Source of the DNA: Burkholderia metallica | Lineage (GTDB): Bacteria; Pseudomonadota; Gammaproteobacteria; Burkholderiales; Burkholderiaceae | Length of the DNA stretch: 64,000 bases | Reading direction: 5' to 3' | Assembly (NCBI RefSeq): GCF_902832845.1 | Contig: NZ_CADFDB010000002.1 | Location: 1-64,000 of the forward strand | Shown here: positions 42,896 to 51,584 of the stretch, one piece after another | How the letters are laid out: every line of letters begins with the position of its first letter | Numbering within the stretch: position 1 is the stretch's first letter | Translations under genes and position numbers: made by a program | Notes under the pieces: model-generated | Told to the model about the DNA's origin: nothing | Seen by the model: only the letters and a program-made list of their open reading frames with translations | Database searches by the model: none

Positions 42896-44134
42896 TCACG
42901 CCGCCCGCGCGCCGTGTTCGCGGATCATCGCCGCGCAGGCCGACGGCTCGAACCACCACGGCGCGAACCGGCGCGGATCGTCGAAGCCGTCGACGATTTC
43001 CTTCGCGAGCGACGGGAGCTGGCCGGCCGCGCCGAGCAGTTCGAGGACGTGGGGCGGCGGCGGTGTGAGCAGCGAGTTGGTCCAGCGCACGACGTGCTGC
43101 GCATAGGCCCAGTAGCCTTCGAACGTTTGCTGCATCCAGTCTTCGCCGAACGGTGCGGCATCGCGCGCGACGATCGCATCGAAATACGCGCGCGCGCATT
43201 TGGCCGCGTTGTTCGAGCCCTGGCCGGTGATCGGATCGTTGACCACCACCGCGTCGGCCATCCCGAACACCGTGCGGCCGGAAGGCAGCCGGAAGAACGG
43301 CTTGCGTACCGTCGGCGCGAAGCGTCCGGCCAGCGTGCCGTTCGGATCGGTCAGTTCGACGTCGCGGCACCGCTCGAATTCCCACGGCACGTAGTGCCGC
43401 AGGAACGACAGGCTGCGGTCCAGATGCTGCTCGGGCGTCTTCACGTCGGCCCAGCAGTCGAGCGGGCCGCCCGGAATGCCTTCGAACACCATGATTTCGC
43501 ACGGGCCCGTCGTGGTCAGCGCGGGAAACACGAAATACTCGCCGATGCCGGGCAGCAGGTTGAAGCGCACGCGCGAATACGGCTGGCTCGGCGTCATCCC
43601 TTTCACGTAGGTGAGCGCCAGCGCGCGTTGCGGGCGGTCGAACGCGCTGCGCGCGTCGTCGCGGCCGAGCAGGCCGACGATCTCGCCCTTGCCGGCCGCG
43701 AGCAGCACGAGGTCGTGGCTGCGCGCCAGTTCCTCGAGCTCGGGTACGCCGACGTCGCCGATGCGCACGTCCGCGCCGCGGCGCCGCACGCCGTCGAGCC
43801 AGTCGGCCATCTTCACGCGCTGGTCGACCGACTGCGCATAGCGGGTCAGCCGCGACGACCAGTCGATGATCTTGCGGCCGTTGCCGTCCGGATGCGGCAC
43901 CGCGATGCCGATCCCGTCGACGGACGGGCACGCTTCCTCCCAGGTGTTCAGGCCGAGGTCGCGCTCGATCTGCAACGACGTGTGGAACATGCACTGGCTC
44001 GACATGACCTTGCCGGTGCGGATCTGTTCGGCGTCTCGGTTGGTCGCGAGCGTGACGTGGTAGCCCTGGTCGAGCAGGGCGAAGGCGAGTTGCAGGCCGG
44101 ACTGGCCGGCGCCGACGATGGCGATGCGTCTCAT
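42896..44134 (-). CDS. StyA-like FAD monooxygenase (probable indole/styrene oxygenase)
   Basis: A 412-residue flavin monooxygenase, close to the 415 residues of styrene monooxygenase StyA. It starts MRRIAIVGAGQSGLQLAFAL (GxGxSG FAD site), followed by TGKVMSSQCMFHTSLQIE and the C-terminal GQGSNNAAKCARAYF flavin-pocket motif. With reduced FAD from the StyB-like partner it epoxidises vinyl aromatics or indole. The operon content (SDR, dienelactone hydrolase-SnoaL fusion, AraC regulator) matches described indole-degradation clusters (iif/ind type, anthranilate as product), so indole is my preferred substrate. Styrene degradation would need an StyC isomerase, which is absent. Confidence 0.9.
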   Translation of the reverse strand: MRRIAIVGAGQSGLQLAFALLDQGYHVTLATNRDAEQIRTGKVMSSQCMFHTSLQIERDLGLNTWEEACPSVDGIGIAVPHPDGNGRKIIDWSSRLTRYAQSVDQRVKMADWLDGVRRRGADVRIGDVGVPELEELARSHDLVLLAAGKGEIVGLLGRDDARSAFDRPQRALALTYVKGMTPSQPYSRVRFNLLPGIGEYFVFPALTTTGPCEIMVFEGIPGGPLDCWADVKTPEQHLDRSLSFLRHYVPWEFERCRDVELTDPNGTLAGRFAPTVRKPFFRLPSGRTVFGMADAVVVNDPITGQGSNNAAKCARAYFDAIVARDAAPFGEDWMQQTFEGYWAYAQHVVRWTNSLLTPPPPHVLELLGAAGQLPSLAKEIVDGFDDPRRFAPWWFEPSACAAMIREHGARAA

Positions 44135-44201
44135 GGGAATGTCCTTGGCTGGCCGGAGGCCGGCCGGAAGAAGGGTTGCGGGAAACGGCGGCGGGCGGTG
44201 C

Positions 44202-44990
44202 TCACTCCGCGAGGCGCGCAATGGCCGGCACCGCCTGTTCAGGGCCCATCGCGGCATAGCCGCCGTCCACCGCGTAGTCGGCGCCCGTCACGAAGCTCGC
44301 CGCGTCGCTGCACAGGAACGTGACGACCTGCGCGACCTCCGACGGATCGCCGACCCGGCCGAGCAGGTGGAACGGCGCGGCGACGCGGTCGGTCTTCGCA
44401 CGGTCGCCGTGCGTCATCTCATCCATCACGCGCGACCACGTCCATCCCGGCGACACCGAGTTCACGCGGATGCGGTCGGGCGCGAGATCCATCGCCATGC
44501 TGCGCGTGAGCTGGCGGATCGCCGCCTTGGACGTCGGGTACAGCCAGCGGCCGGTTTGCGCGCACTGCGCCGAGATCGAGCTGAAATTCACGATCGCGCC
44601 GCCGCCGCGCCGGATCATGTGCGGATGCACGGCCTTCGCGAGCATCGCCGCCGACACGACGTTCACGTCCATCGCGGCCAGCCAGTCGTTGCGGGTCGCG
44701 TGGATGCCGTTGTCGACGTAGCTGCACGCGAGGTTGACGAGCACGTCGATCGCGCCGAACCGTTCGACGATGGCCGATACCGCGCGCTCGATCGCACGAT
44801 CGTCGGTGATGTCGAGCGCGACGAACATCGCCGCCTCGCCGAGCGATGCGGCCACGCGCGCGCCGTTGTCCGCATCGAGATCGAGGATCGCGACGCGCGC
44901 ACCGGCGCGGCTCAGGTCCTGCGCGACCGCGGCGCCGATCAGCGTGGCGCCGCCGGTGACGATCGCGACTTTGCCAGCAAGGGCAGTCAT
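44202..44990 (-). CDS. Short-chain dehydrogenase/reductase of the aromatic-oxidation operon
   Basis: A 262-residue classical SDR. The cofactor motif is VTGGATLIGAAVA (an unusual TGGATLIG where TGxxxGxG is standard), with Asp in ILDLDADN suggesting NAD(H). The catalytic Ser is in NFSSISAQ, and YPTSK gives the Tyr-Lys pair. The C-terminal GADYAVDGGYAAMGP is typical. In indole pathways the equivalent enzyme oxidises cis-indole-2,3-dihydrodiol to 3-hydroxyindolin-2-one. It lies between the hydrolase fusion (40 bp) and the StyA gene (67 bp). Confidence 0.93.
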   Translation of the reverse strand: MTALAGKVAIVTGGATLIGAAVAQDLSRAGARVAILDLDADNGARVAASLGEAAMFVALDITDDRAIERAVSAIVERFGAIDVLVNLACSYVDNGIHATRNDWLAAMDVNVVSAAMLAKAVHPHMIRRGGGAIVNFSSISAQCAQTGRWLYPTSKAAIRQLTRSMAMDLAPDRIRVNSVSPGWTWSRVMDEMTHGDRAKTDRVAAPFHLLGRVGDPSEVAQVVTFLCSDAASFVTGADYAVDGGYAAMGPEQAVPAIARLAE

Positions 44991-45030
44991 GGCATCTCTC
45001 CGTCAATCATGGGGTGAAGAAAGGCGTGCG

Positions 45031-46278
45031 TCACTGCGCACCCGGCGACGGTTCGCTGTCCTGCCAGCGGCGCATCAGGCCGTTCGACGGCACAGTGACG
45101 TCGAGCAGCTTGCGGGCCGTTTCGACGCCCGCGACCGGCAGGCCCGCCGGATCGAGCACGCCGATCTGCACGAGCACGCTCGCCTGATCCCAGTAGATGT
45201 GCTCGTGATAGAGCTTGTCGCCGCGAAACTTGACGATCGCGACGAGCGGAATCTCGACACGCTTGCCGGTCGGCGCGACGCCCGGCAGCATCCAGTCGAT
45301 CTCGGTGGTGTGCGTGAAGCAGAACAGCAGCTCGTCGACGATCTGGCTCGCGCCGACCGTGCGCGAGATCGGCGTGATCGTCGTGTCGGGCGGATTCGCA
45401 TGCACGAAGTGATGCGTGTAGAAGCGCTTGAGCTCGTCATGGCCGACGCCGCCCGTCAGCGTCGGAATATGGTTCACGTACGGTTCGGTAACCATCGTCG
45501 CCATCGTTGCGTCGACGTTGCGCGTGTCGAATTCGTGCGTCAGATGCGCTTCCCACAGTGTGGACAGATCGTAGTGCGGGCCGAGCGCGGCACGGAACGC
45601 GGCGATCGCGCGCTGGTGGGCCATCAGCGCGGCGGCCTGGTCGAAATGATCGCCGCCGACGCGCGCGAACGCGTGATCGACGCCCGGATACACGTACACC
45701 TCGACGCCGTCGCGCCCGGCGAGCGCGCCGGCAATGCGCTGCTGCGCATCGGGCGGGCAGAAGCGGTCCTGCCCGGCAATCTGCAGCACGAGCCGGCCGC
45801 GCAGGTGCGCGGCTTCGTCGAGCGCCTGTTCGATGCCCACGCCGTAGTAGCTGACCGCCGCTGCCACGTCCGGCAGCCGGCACGCGGCGAGATACGCGAG
45901 CTTGCCGCCGAGGCAGTAGCCGAGCACGCCGGCGTCGCCCGTGCATTCCGGCCGCTGCCGGAGCGCGTGCAGCGCGGCGCCGATGTCGTCGACGCCCCGG
46001 TTCTCGTCGAATTCGCGGTAAAGGGCCATCGCGCGCTCGGCGTCGGCGCCGGCGTACCCGAGTTCGATCCCCGGCGCCTGGCGCCAGAACAGGTCGGGCA
46101 CGAGCACCGTATAGCCTTCTTCCGCGTAGTAGTCGGCGGCCTCGCGCATCGTCGCGTTCGCGCCGAAGATCTCGTGGCACAGCACGATGCCGGGCCCGTT
46201 GGCGGCGGCCGGCGTGCTCAGGTACGCGCGAAACGCGCCGCCGTCCGCAGACGGAATCTCGATGTGACGTCCTTTCAT
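45031..46278 (-). CDS. Dienelactone hydrolase-SnoaL fusion protein
   Basis: A 415-residue two-domain protein. Residues 1-235 are a dienelactone hydrolase with an intact triad: Cys in LGYCLGGKLAY, Asp in IAGQDRFCP and His in GVDHAFARVG, plus Glu in LCHEIFGANA. Residues about 245-400 are a SnoaL/NTF2-like domain (YDLSTLWEAHLTHEFDTR onward). From memory, proteins of this type occur in indole operons (IifA/IndD), where a cofactor-free oxygenase step gives anthranilate. The start at 46278 is fixed by GGAGGG 4 bp upstream; ATGs at 46290 and 46299 are less likely. It is the first gene of the operon. Confidence 0.88.
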   Translation of the reverse strand: MKGRHIEIPSADGGAFRAYLSTPAAANGPGIVLCHEIFGANATMREAADYYAEEGYTVLVPDLFWRQAPGIELGYAGADAERAMALYREFDENRGVDDIGAALHALRQRPECTGDAGVLGYCLGGKLAYLAACRLPDVAAAVSYYGVGIEQALDEAAHLRGRLVLQIAGQDRFCPPDAQQRIAGALAGRDGVEVYVYPGVDHAFARVGGDHFDQAAALMAHQRAIAAFRAALGPHYDLSTLWEAHLTHEFDTRNVDATMATMVTEPYVNHIPTLTGGVGHDELKRFYTHHFVHANPPDTTITPISRTVGASQIVDELLFCFTHTTEIDWMLPGVAPTGKRVEIPLVAIVKFRGDKLYHEHIYWDQASVLVQIGVLDPAGLPVAGVETARKLLDVTVPSNGLMRRWQDSEPSPGAQ

Positions 46279-46630
46279 GTGTCCCTCCATTCGTTTCATT
46301 GCTGCGACGGGCCCAGTATTGGCGGACGAAACGGGCGTTTCTATCCGCTTTCTTCGGCCGGTATCCGCGAATTCCGGAAACCTGCTGCACCGGCCGCCGC
46401 GCGTGGGCAGGCGCGCGGCCGACTGCGGGTATGTGCGGATGCGGAATGCCGGTACAGTTTTCTACGATGCGCGAACGGTCCGCTTCTTGCATCGTTTGCG
46501 CGGGACTGGCGCGTGCCGGCGGCCGGACTGTCCGGATACGGCGGGCGCTATCCGGATCGTGCGGCGCATGCCCCGATCGCGGGAATGCATGCACGGCGCG
46601 CGTGCAATCGAGCATGACGGGAGATCATCG
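46279..46630. promoter_or_regulatory. Divergent promoter region of the aromatic-oxidation operon and its AraC regulator
   Basis: A 352-bp spacer between the first operon gene and the AraC regulator. It contains a pair of direct repeats (listed separately). The frames through it are noise-like. Confidence 0.6.
46342..46377 (-). promoter_or_regulatory. Candidate AraC-family operator: two direct repeats 20 bp apart
   Basis: Read on the minus strand, two 16-bp boxes (46377-46362 and 46357-46342) share CCG at the left and GCGGATA at the right, with a 20-bp period and the downstream box ending 64 bp before the operon start codon. GGATA fits the GGNTA half of XylS-type sites, and paired direct repeats about two helical turns apart are the usual binding pattern of AraC/XylS activators. 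Confidence 0.5.
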
Positions 46631-47656
46631 ATGGCGCAATTTTCCGAAACGGGCTGGCTGGCCGACGCCGCCTGTTTCAATCACGACAACCTGCTGCTGC
46701 AGTCGAACGACGTCGACGAGGTGCGCGCGCGCGTTGCCGACGTGTTCAAGCCGCACCGGCTCACGCCGACCGGCGCGTCGCGCGCGCTGCAAAGCTGCAT
46801 GCATCATGCGCGCTGGGGCAACCTGTCGTTGAACCTGCTCGATTATGGCGGCGGGGTCGGCATCGAGCCCGGGCCGCTGGAGCATTTCTTCCTGTTGCAG
46901 ATTCCGCTGCGCGGCGATGCGGAGATCGAGTGCGGGTCCGCGCGTTTCGTGTCGTCGCCGGGCACCGCATCGCTGCTCTCGCCGACGCTGCCGCTGAAGA
47001 TGCGCTGGGGCGACGCATGCCCGCAAGTGATCGTGCGCATCGAGCGCGAAGTGATGGAGCGCCACGCGCAACGGCATTTCGGCGACGACCGGCGCGCACC
47101 GGTCGAATTCGAGCCGGAATTCAGCCTGTCGTCGCCGCAGGGGACGTGTCTCGCGCAGATGCTGCCGATCCTCGCCGGCGCGATCGTGACGGATGCGCAT
47201 CCGCTGCGTCACCCGCTCGCGTTCGAGCAACTCGAATCGACGCTGCTCAACCTGCTGCTGCACGGCCACCCGAACAGCGCGCGCAACGGCGCGCGGCACC
47301 TGCCGGTGGCGCTCGCGCCGTTCTACGTGCGGCGCGTGGAGGACTACATCCGCGCGCATCTCGACGAGCCGCTGACGATCGAACGGCTCGCCGAACTGGC
47401 CGGCGTCAGCCCGAGCACGCTGTTCGCCGGCTTTCGTCATCGCCACGGGATCACGCCGATGGGCTTCGTGCGTCAGTTGCGGCTGCAACGTGTGCGCGAG
47501 GAACTGCTGGCCGATGCGACGCCAGCGCGCGCGTCGGTGACGGACATCGCGTTGAAATGGGGCTTCGCGCACCTCGGGCGGTTCGCGATCGAGTACAAGC
47601 GGGCGTTCGGAGAGTCGCCGTCGGCGACGCTCAGGATGCGGCGCATGCGCGGTTGA
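46631..47656 (+). CDS. AraC/XylS-family transcriptional regulator
   Basis: A 341-residue regulator starting MAQFSETGWLADAACFNHDN. An N-terminal AraC-binding-like sensor domain (FFLLQIPLRGDAEIECGS; FVSSPGTASLLSPTLPLKM) precedes a C-terminal double HTH. The first helix pair is LTIERLAELAGVSPSTLFAG and the second is VTDIALKWGFAHLGRFAIEY. It is divergent from the five-gene StyA/StyB operon. It should activate it in response to an aromatic inducer, by analogy with IifR/IndR or XylS-like proteins. Confidence 0.93.
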   Translation: MAQFSETGWLADAACFNHDNLLLQSNDVDEVRARVADVFKPHRLTPTGASRALQSCMHHARWGNLSLNLLDYGGGVGIEPGPLEHFFLLQIPLRGDAEIECGSARFVSSPGTASLLSPTLPLKMRWGDACPQVIVRIEREVMERHAQRHFGDDRRAPVEFEPEFSLSSPQGTCLAQMLPILAGAIVTDAHPLRHPLAFEQLESTLLNLLLHGHPNSARNGARHLPVALAPFYVRRVEDYIRAHLDEPLTIERLAELAGVSPSTLFAGFRHRHGITPMGFVRQLRLQRVREELLADATPARASVTDIALKWGFAHLGRFAIEYKRAFGESPSATLRMRRMRG

Positions 47657-47940
47657 CGCAGGCGTTCGCGCCGTTGCCCGCCGGCGGGCTGCACCGCTGC
47701 CGTTTGTACCGCACACGCTAGATTGGGGAACCGGACCAGGTTGCGTTGGCGTGTTCATGCGCCGAGTATTCGCGCCTGTGGCGGCGCGGCGAGACGCGCC
47801 GGATTACGGCGTGCGTCACACAGACACAGGCGCGTCGTTCCGCGTGATGCCCGGTTGTGCTCCACCGACAGTGGACGGGCGCAAAGACCGACCGGTCGCA
47901 CCGATGCCGATGCGTACGCGATCGCGGCACCCGCGTCGCA

Positions 47941-48111
47941 TTACGACCGGTCTCGATTGCGCGCCCGCGTCGCCCCGGTAATGACCGCGATGCCCAACAG
48001 GATGACCGCCACGATCTCGATCACGTGTTGCGAGACGTGCAGCGTCATCAATCCCCATGCGACGCCGCCGATGAAAATGATCCATCCGACCAGGTAGATA
48101 AGCAGGGTCAT
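47941..48111 (-). CDS. Small hydrophobic membrane protein
   Basis: A 56-residue protein (MTLLIYLVGWIIFIGGVAWG start) with two predicted membrane helices (about residues 3-22 and 27-46) and a basic tail (TRARNRDRS). A good ribosome site, AAAGGAG, lies 7 bp before the ATG at 48111; the open frame continues upstream to 48162 without homology. Codon use is normal for the genome. Function unknown; similar tiny two-helix proteins are common in Burkholderia. Confidence 0.78.
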   Translation of the reverse strand: MTLLIYLVGWIIFIGGVAWGLMTLHVSQHVIEIVAVILLGIAVITGATRARNRDRS

Positions 48112-48583
48112 CGCCTTTCTCCTTTGTAGTGTTGGCCCGCGCGCGGGCGGCTGGGCGAGCAAAAGTTACCGCGCTCGCGGCGACCTGGCGGCCCCGGTTC
48201 GGGCGGGCGTGCGAGCCATGCCCCGGGCGCGACGCGGGGCACGATCGTCGAGCATGTTGCGTGCCCGGCCTCGGCTGTTTTGCGCGTCGGGACGACGCGC
48301 AAGCTGTGTGCCCGCTACGCGGGACGGGGCGAGCCGGCATGACCGTCGCGTCGAATCCGTCGGCCGTCGCCGCACCGCGTCCCTCGAGGTTTGTTTTTTT
48401 AAACACCGCGCCACGTGCGCCCGGTATCATCGCTGCGCTCGCGAACGACGCCATGGATCACTGCATGCCGGCTCGCGCGCAACCCGCATCGCCGGGATGA
48501 CAACACAGGGCAGGGCGGACGCCGACGATGCGTCACGCCGCGGTCGGGCCGAATCGGCCACCAGCACGACGGAGCAACGAACG
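48112..48583. other. Divergent intergenic region upstream of TonB receptor
   Basis: About 470 bp. The receptor frame stays open back to 48209, but only the part from 48584 starts with a signal peptide. A short inverted repeat, TGTTT-TTTT-AAACA at 48392-48405, is the only notable element. No Fur-box consensus was recognised. Confidence 0.45.
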
Positions 48584-50752
48584 ATGGTAACGGGGACGGG
48601 TGCGGCGCGACGCGCGAAGGCGATCGCCGCAGGAGGCGCGTTGTACGTCGCGGCAACGGGCGGCGCGCACGCGCAGGCAGCAGGTGCGGCAGCGGCCGTG
48701 CTGCCGGCCATCGACGTGACGGTCAACGCCGACGGCGCGTCGAGCGGGCTCGTCGGGCTGCGCACGCGGGCCGGCACGAAGACCGACACGCCGGTCGCCG
48801 ACATCCCGCAAACGGTCAATCTCGTGACCGCGCAGCAGATCGAGATGACCGGCGCGACCGATCTGAACCAGATACTGCGCTACGTGCCGGGATTCGCGAC
48901 GTTCGGCGCCGACAGCCGCACCGACTGGTATGCGGCGCTGCGCGGCTTTACGCCCACGCTGTACGTCGACGGCGTGGCGGCGCCGAATACGGCTGTCATC
49001 GCGAACTGGCGCGTCGACCCGTATACGATCGACTCGATCGCGGTGCTGCGCGGGCCGACGTCGGTGCTGTACGGCGCGGGAGAGCCCGGCGCGATCGTCG
49101 ACGCGCACACGAAGCTCGCCGACGGCGAGCGCGTGCGCGAAGCGGGCGTGCAGCTCGGCAACGACGCGCGCAAGCAGTTCATGGTCGATGTCGGCGATGC
49201 GCTCGACCCGGACGGCCGCTACGCGTATCGCTTCGTCGGCGTGGCGCGCGACGGCAATGCGGTGACCGGCCCGAACGGCGACCGGCGCGTCGCGCTGGCG
49301 CCGTCGTTCCGCTGGCGGCCGAACGCCGACACGTCGCTGACGCTCTCGGCGAGGTTCCTGCAGGACAGCGGCGATATTTCGTCGAACTTCCTGCCCGCGT
49401 CGGGCACGGTGTTGCCGAACCCGAACGGCCGCGTGTCGCAGGACGTCTACATGGGCGCTCCCGGGTTCAACGATTACCGCAAGAAGCAGTGGTCGCTCGG
49501 CTACGCGCTGGACCACCGCGTGAACGCGATCTGGTCGCTACATCAGGACGTGCGCTGGTCGCACCTGTCGCTCGACGACGCGACCGTGTTCGGCAACGGC
49601 CTCGCGCCGCGCAGCACCACCGACATGATGCGTGTCGCGGGGCTGTTCCAGCTCAACTACAGCCGGCTCGACGTCGACAACCGCGCGCAGGCGCGCTTCG
49701 GCACGGGGCCGCTCGAACATACGCTGCTGCTCGGCGTGCAATACGACCGGCAGACCACGACCAACAGCGTATGGCTCGCGCTGGCGCCGTCGCTCAACCT
49801 GTATCACCCGGTCTACCGGCCCGTCACGGCCGCGATTTTCTCCGGCCCGACGTCGCTCGGCCGCGTCGACCAGTACACCGCGATGAACACGATCGGCGTG
49901 TACGCGCAGGACCAGATTCGCTGGAAACGCTGGACGCTGACGCTCGGCGGCCGCGAGGATTTCGTGAATGCGGGGTTCGACGACCGGACGGCCGGCACGC
50001 ACGCGCAGCAGGACGTCAGTGCGTTCTCGGGGCGCGTCGGGCTCACTTATCAGGGAGACGCCGGGCTGTCGCCGTACGTGAGCCATTCGACGTCGTTCGA
50101 TCCCGTCGTCGGCGTGAGGATGTGGGGCGGCGGCGTGCCGAAGCCGACGCGCGGCACGCAGACGGAAGCCGGGCTGCGCTGGCAGCCGCCCGGCCGCAAC
50201 CTGATGCTGAGCGCGGCCGTCTATCAGATCGACCAGACCAACGTCGTGACACCGGCGCCGGTGAACCTCGATCCGACCGGCACGACGTCCGTGCAGACTG
50301 GCAAGGTGCGCTCGCGCGGGATCGAGCTGAGCGCGGTGGGCAAGATCACGCGCGAGCTGTCGGTCGTCGCGTCGTATATGCATCAGGACGTGAAGAACGT
50401 GCGGGCGAACGACGCGTCGCTGAACCACTGGCCGGTGGCCGTGCCGCTGCCGCGGCAGATGGCGTCGATGTGGGCCGACTGGACCTGGCGCGCGGGCATG
50501 CTGTCGGGCCTCGGGGTCGGCGGCGGCGTGCGCTACCAGAGCGCGGCGGCCGGCGCGCCCGACAATTCGCTGACCGTGCCGAGCGTGACGCTGGTCGATC
50601 TGGCGCTGCACTACGAGATGCCGCACTGGCGATTCGCGCTGAACGTCGCGAACCTGTTCGACCGGCGCTATGTCAGCGGCTGCACGTCGTATGCCGTCTG
50701 CGTGTTCGGTAACGAGCGGACCGTGCTGGCCAGCGCAAAATACAACTGGTGA
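48584..50752 (+). CDS. TonB-dependent siderophore receptor
   Basis: A 722-residue outer-membrane receptor. The start at 48584 has GGAG 9 bp upstream and gives a signal peptide (MVTGTGAARRAKAIAAGGAL, cleavage after GAHAQA). The plug begins near TPVADIPQTVNLVTAQQIEM, with the family segment DSIAVLRGPTSVLYGAGEPG (slightly altered GEPGAIVD where most read GGVVN). A 22-strand barrel ends in NVANLFDRRYVSGC and terminal Trp (ASAKYNW). It resembles hydroxamate/ferrichrome-type receptors, and the ligand is unknown. It is convergent with a receiver-AraC regulator 22 bp away. Confidence 0.93.
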   Translation: MVTGTGAARRAKAIAAGGALYVAATGGAHAQAAGAAAAVLPAIDVTVNADGASSGLVGLRTRAGTKTDTPVADIPQTVNLVTAQQIEMTGATDLNQILRYVPGFATFGADSRTDWYAALRGFTPTLYVDGVAAPNTAVIANWRVDPYTIDSIAVLRGPTSVLYGAGEPGAIVDAHTKLADGERVREAGVQLGNDARKQFMVDVGDALDPDGRYAYRFVGVARDGNAVTGPNGDRRVALAPSFRWRPNADTSLTLSARFLQDSGDISSNFLPASGTVLPNPNGRVSQDVYMGAPGFNDYRKKQWSLGYALDHRVNAIWSLHQDVRWSHLSLDDATVFGNGLAPRSTTDMMRVAGLFQLNYSRLDVDNRAQARFGTGPLEHTLLLGVQYDRQTTTNSVWLALAPSLNLYHPVYRPVTAAIFSGPTSLGRVDQYTAMNTIGVYAQDQIRWKRWTLTLGGREDFVNAGFDDRTAGTHAQQDVSAFSGRVGLTYQGDAGLSPYVSHSTSFDPVVGVRMWGGGVPKPTRGTQTEAGLRWQPPGRNLMLSAAVYQIDQTNVVTPAPVNLDPTGTTSVQTGKVRSRGIELSAVGKITRELSVVASYMHQDVKNVRANDASLNHWPVAVPLPRQMASMWADWTWRAGMLSGLGVGGGVRYQSAAAGAPDNSLTVPSVTLVDLALHYEMPHWRFALNVANLFDRRYVSGCTSYAVCVFGNERTVLASAKYNW

Positions 50753-50774
50753 GCGCGCATGCGCGGCACGCGTC

Positions 50775-51584
50775 CTAAGCGTCGCGCTGCGGCTCGCGGT
50801 GCGCGGCGCGTTCGCCGGCGTGGCGCTGGCGCCGCCATTCGGTCGGCGTGACGCCGAAACGTTCGCGAAAAGCGGTCGCGAAGTTCGCAGGCGTGGAGAA
50901 GCCGATTTCCTTCGCGATGCTGGCGATGCTGAGCGACGTCGAATCCAGCAGATCCTGCGCGATCCGCAACCGTTCGTGGCGCAGATATTCGAACACCGTC
51001 TGGCCGAGATTGTCGCGAAACGCGCGCGACAGCCGCTTTTCATGCGTGCCGACCGCGCGCGCCAGCTGCTCCATCGTCGGCGGATCGTTCAGCGTGCGCG
51101 CCAGGTGGCGGATGGCCGCGCGCACGATGATGTCGTCGTCCTTGCCGACCACGAGCGGGCCTTGTGCGTCGGCGGGCCGATCGCGCCCGGCCCGCGCGAG
51201 CTGCACGCGAATCCGTGCGAGCACTTCGGCCGGCTCGAACGGCTTCACCACATAGTCGACGCAGCCGATTTCGAATCCTTCGAGACGTTCGTGCAACGCG
51301 CCGGCCACGGTCAGGAAGATGACCGGAATCGTGCTCGTCAGCGGGTCGGCGGCCAGCAGCCGGCACGCGGTGAAACCGTCCATGCGCGGCATGCGGACAT
51401 CCATCAGGATCAGGTCGGGCATCAGCGCCTGCGCGCGCTGGCACGCCTGCAGCCCGTCGGACGCAATGCTGATCCGGCAGCCCGTGCCGCGCAGGATGTC
51501 GATCAGCAAGCGAAGCTGGTCGGCCTGATCGTCGACGATCAGGAGATGGACGTCGCCCAATGCGGAGGTCGATGGATGATGCAT
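50775..51584 (-). CDS. Response regulator with receiver and AraC-type DNA-binding domain
   Basis: A 269-residue regulator (ATG 51584, MHHPSTSALGDVHLLIVDDQ; open frame to 51686). The receiver (about residues 12-130) has the acidic pair in VDDQADQ, the phospho-acceptor Asp in LILMDVRMPRMDG and Lys in VVKPFEPAE. The C-terminal AraC HTH (about 165-260) contains PTMEQLARAVGTHEKRLSRA and SIASIAKEIGFSTPANFATA. The receiver-AraC order is less common than receiver-OmpR or NarL. No histidine kinase is adjacent. It may regulate the convergent siderophore receptor, as AraC-type activators of siderophore uptake do. Confidence 0.9.
   Translation of the reverse strand: MHHPSTSALGDVHLLIVDDQADQLRLLIDILRGTGCRISIASDGLQACQRAQALMPDLILMDVRMPRMDGFTACRLLAADPLTSTIPVIFLTVAGALHERLEGFEIGCVDYVVKPFEPAEVLARIRVQLARAGRDRPADAQGPLVVGKDDDIIVRAAIRHLARTLNDPPTMEQLARAVGTHEKRLSRAFRDNLGQTVFEYLRHERLRIAQDLLDSTSLSIASIAKEIGFSTPANFATAFRERFGVTPTEWRRQRHAGERAAHREPQRDA

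Noticed and set aside
42896-44134. Styrene catabolism as the operon's function
   Set aside because: There is no styrene-oxide isomerase (StyC) or phenylacetaldehyde dehydrogenase (StyD), while the SDR and DLH-SnoaL fusion fit indole oxidation better.
48380-48410. Fur box upstream of the TonB receptor
   Set aside because: The TGTTT-TTTT-AAACA palindrome does not match the GATAAT-type 19-bp Fur consensus, so I did not call it a Fur site.
49538-51043. A 501-codon minus-strand frame
   Set aside because: It overlaps the TonB receptor antisense and the receiver-AraC gene in a different frame; it has no domain of its own.
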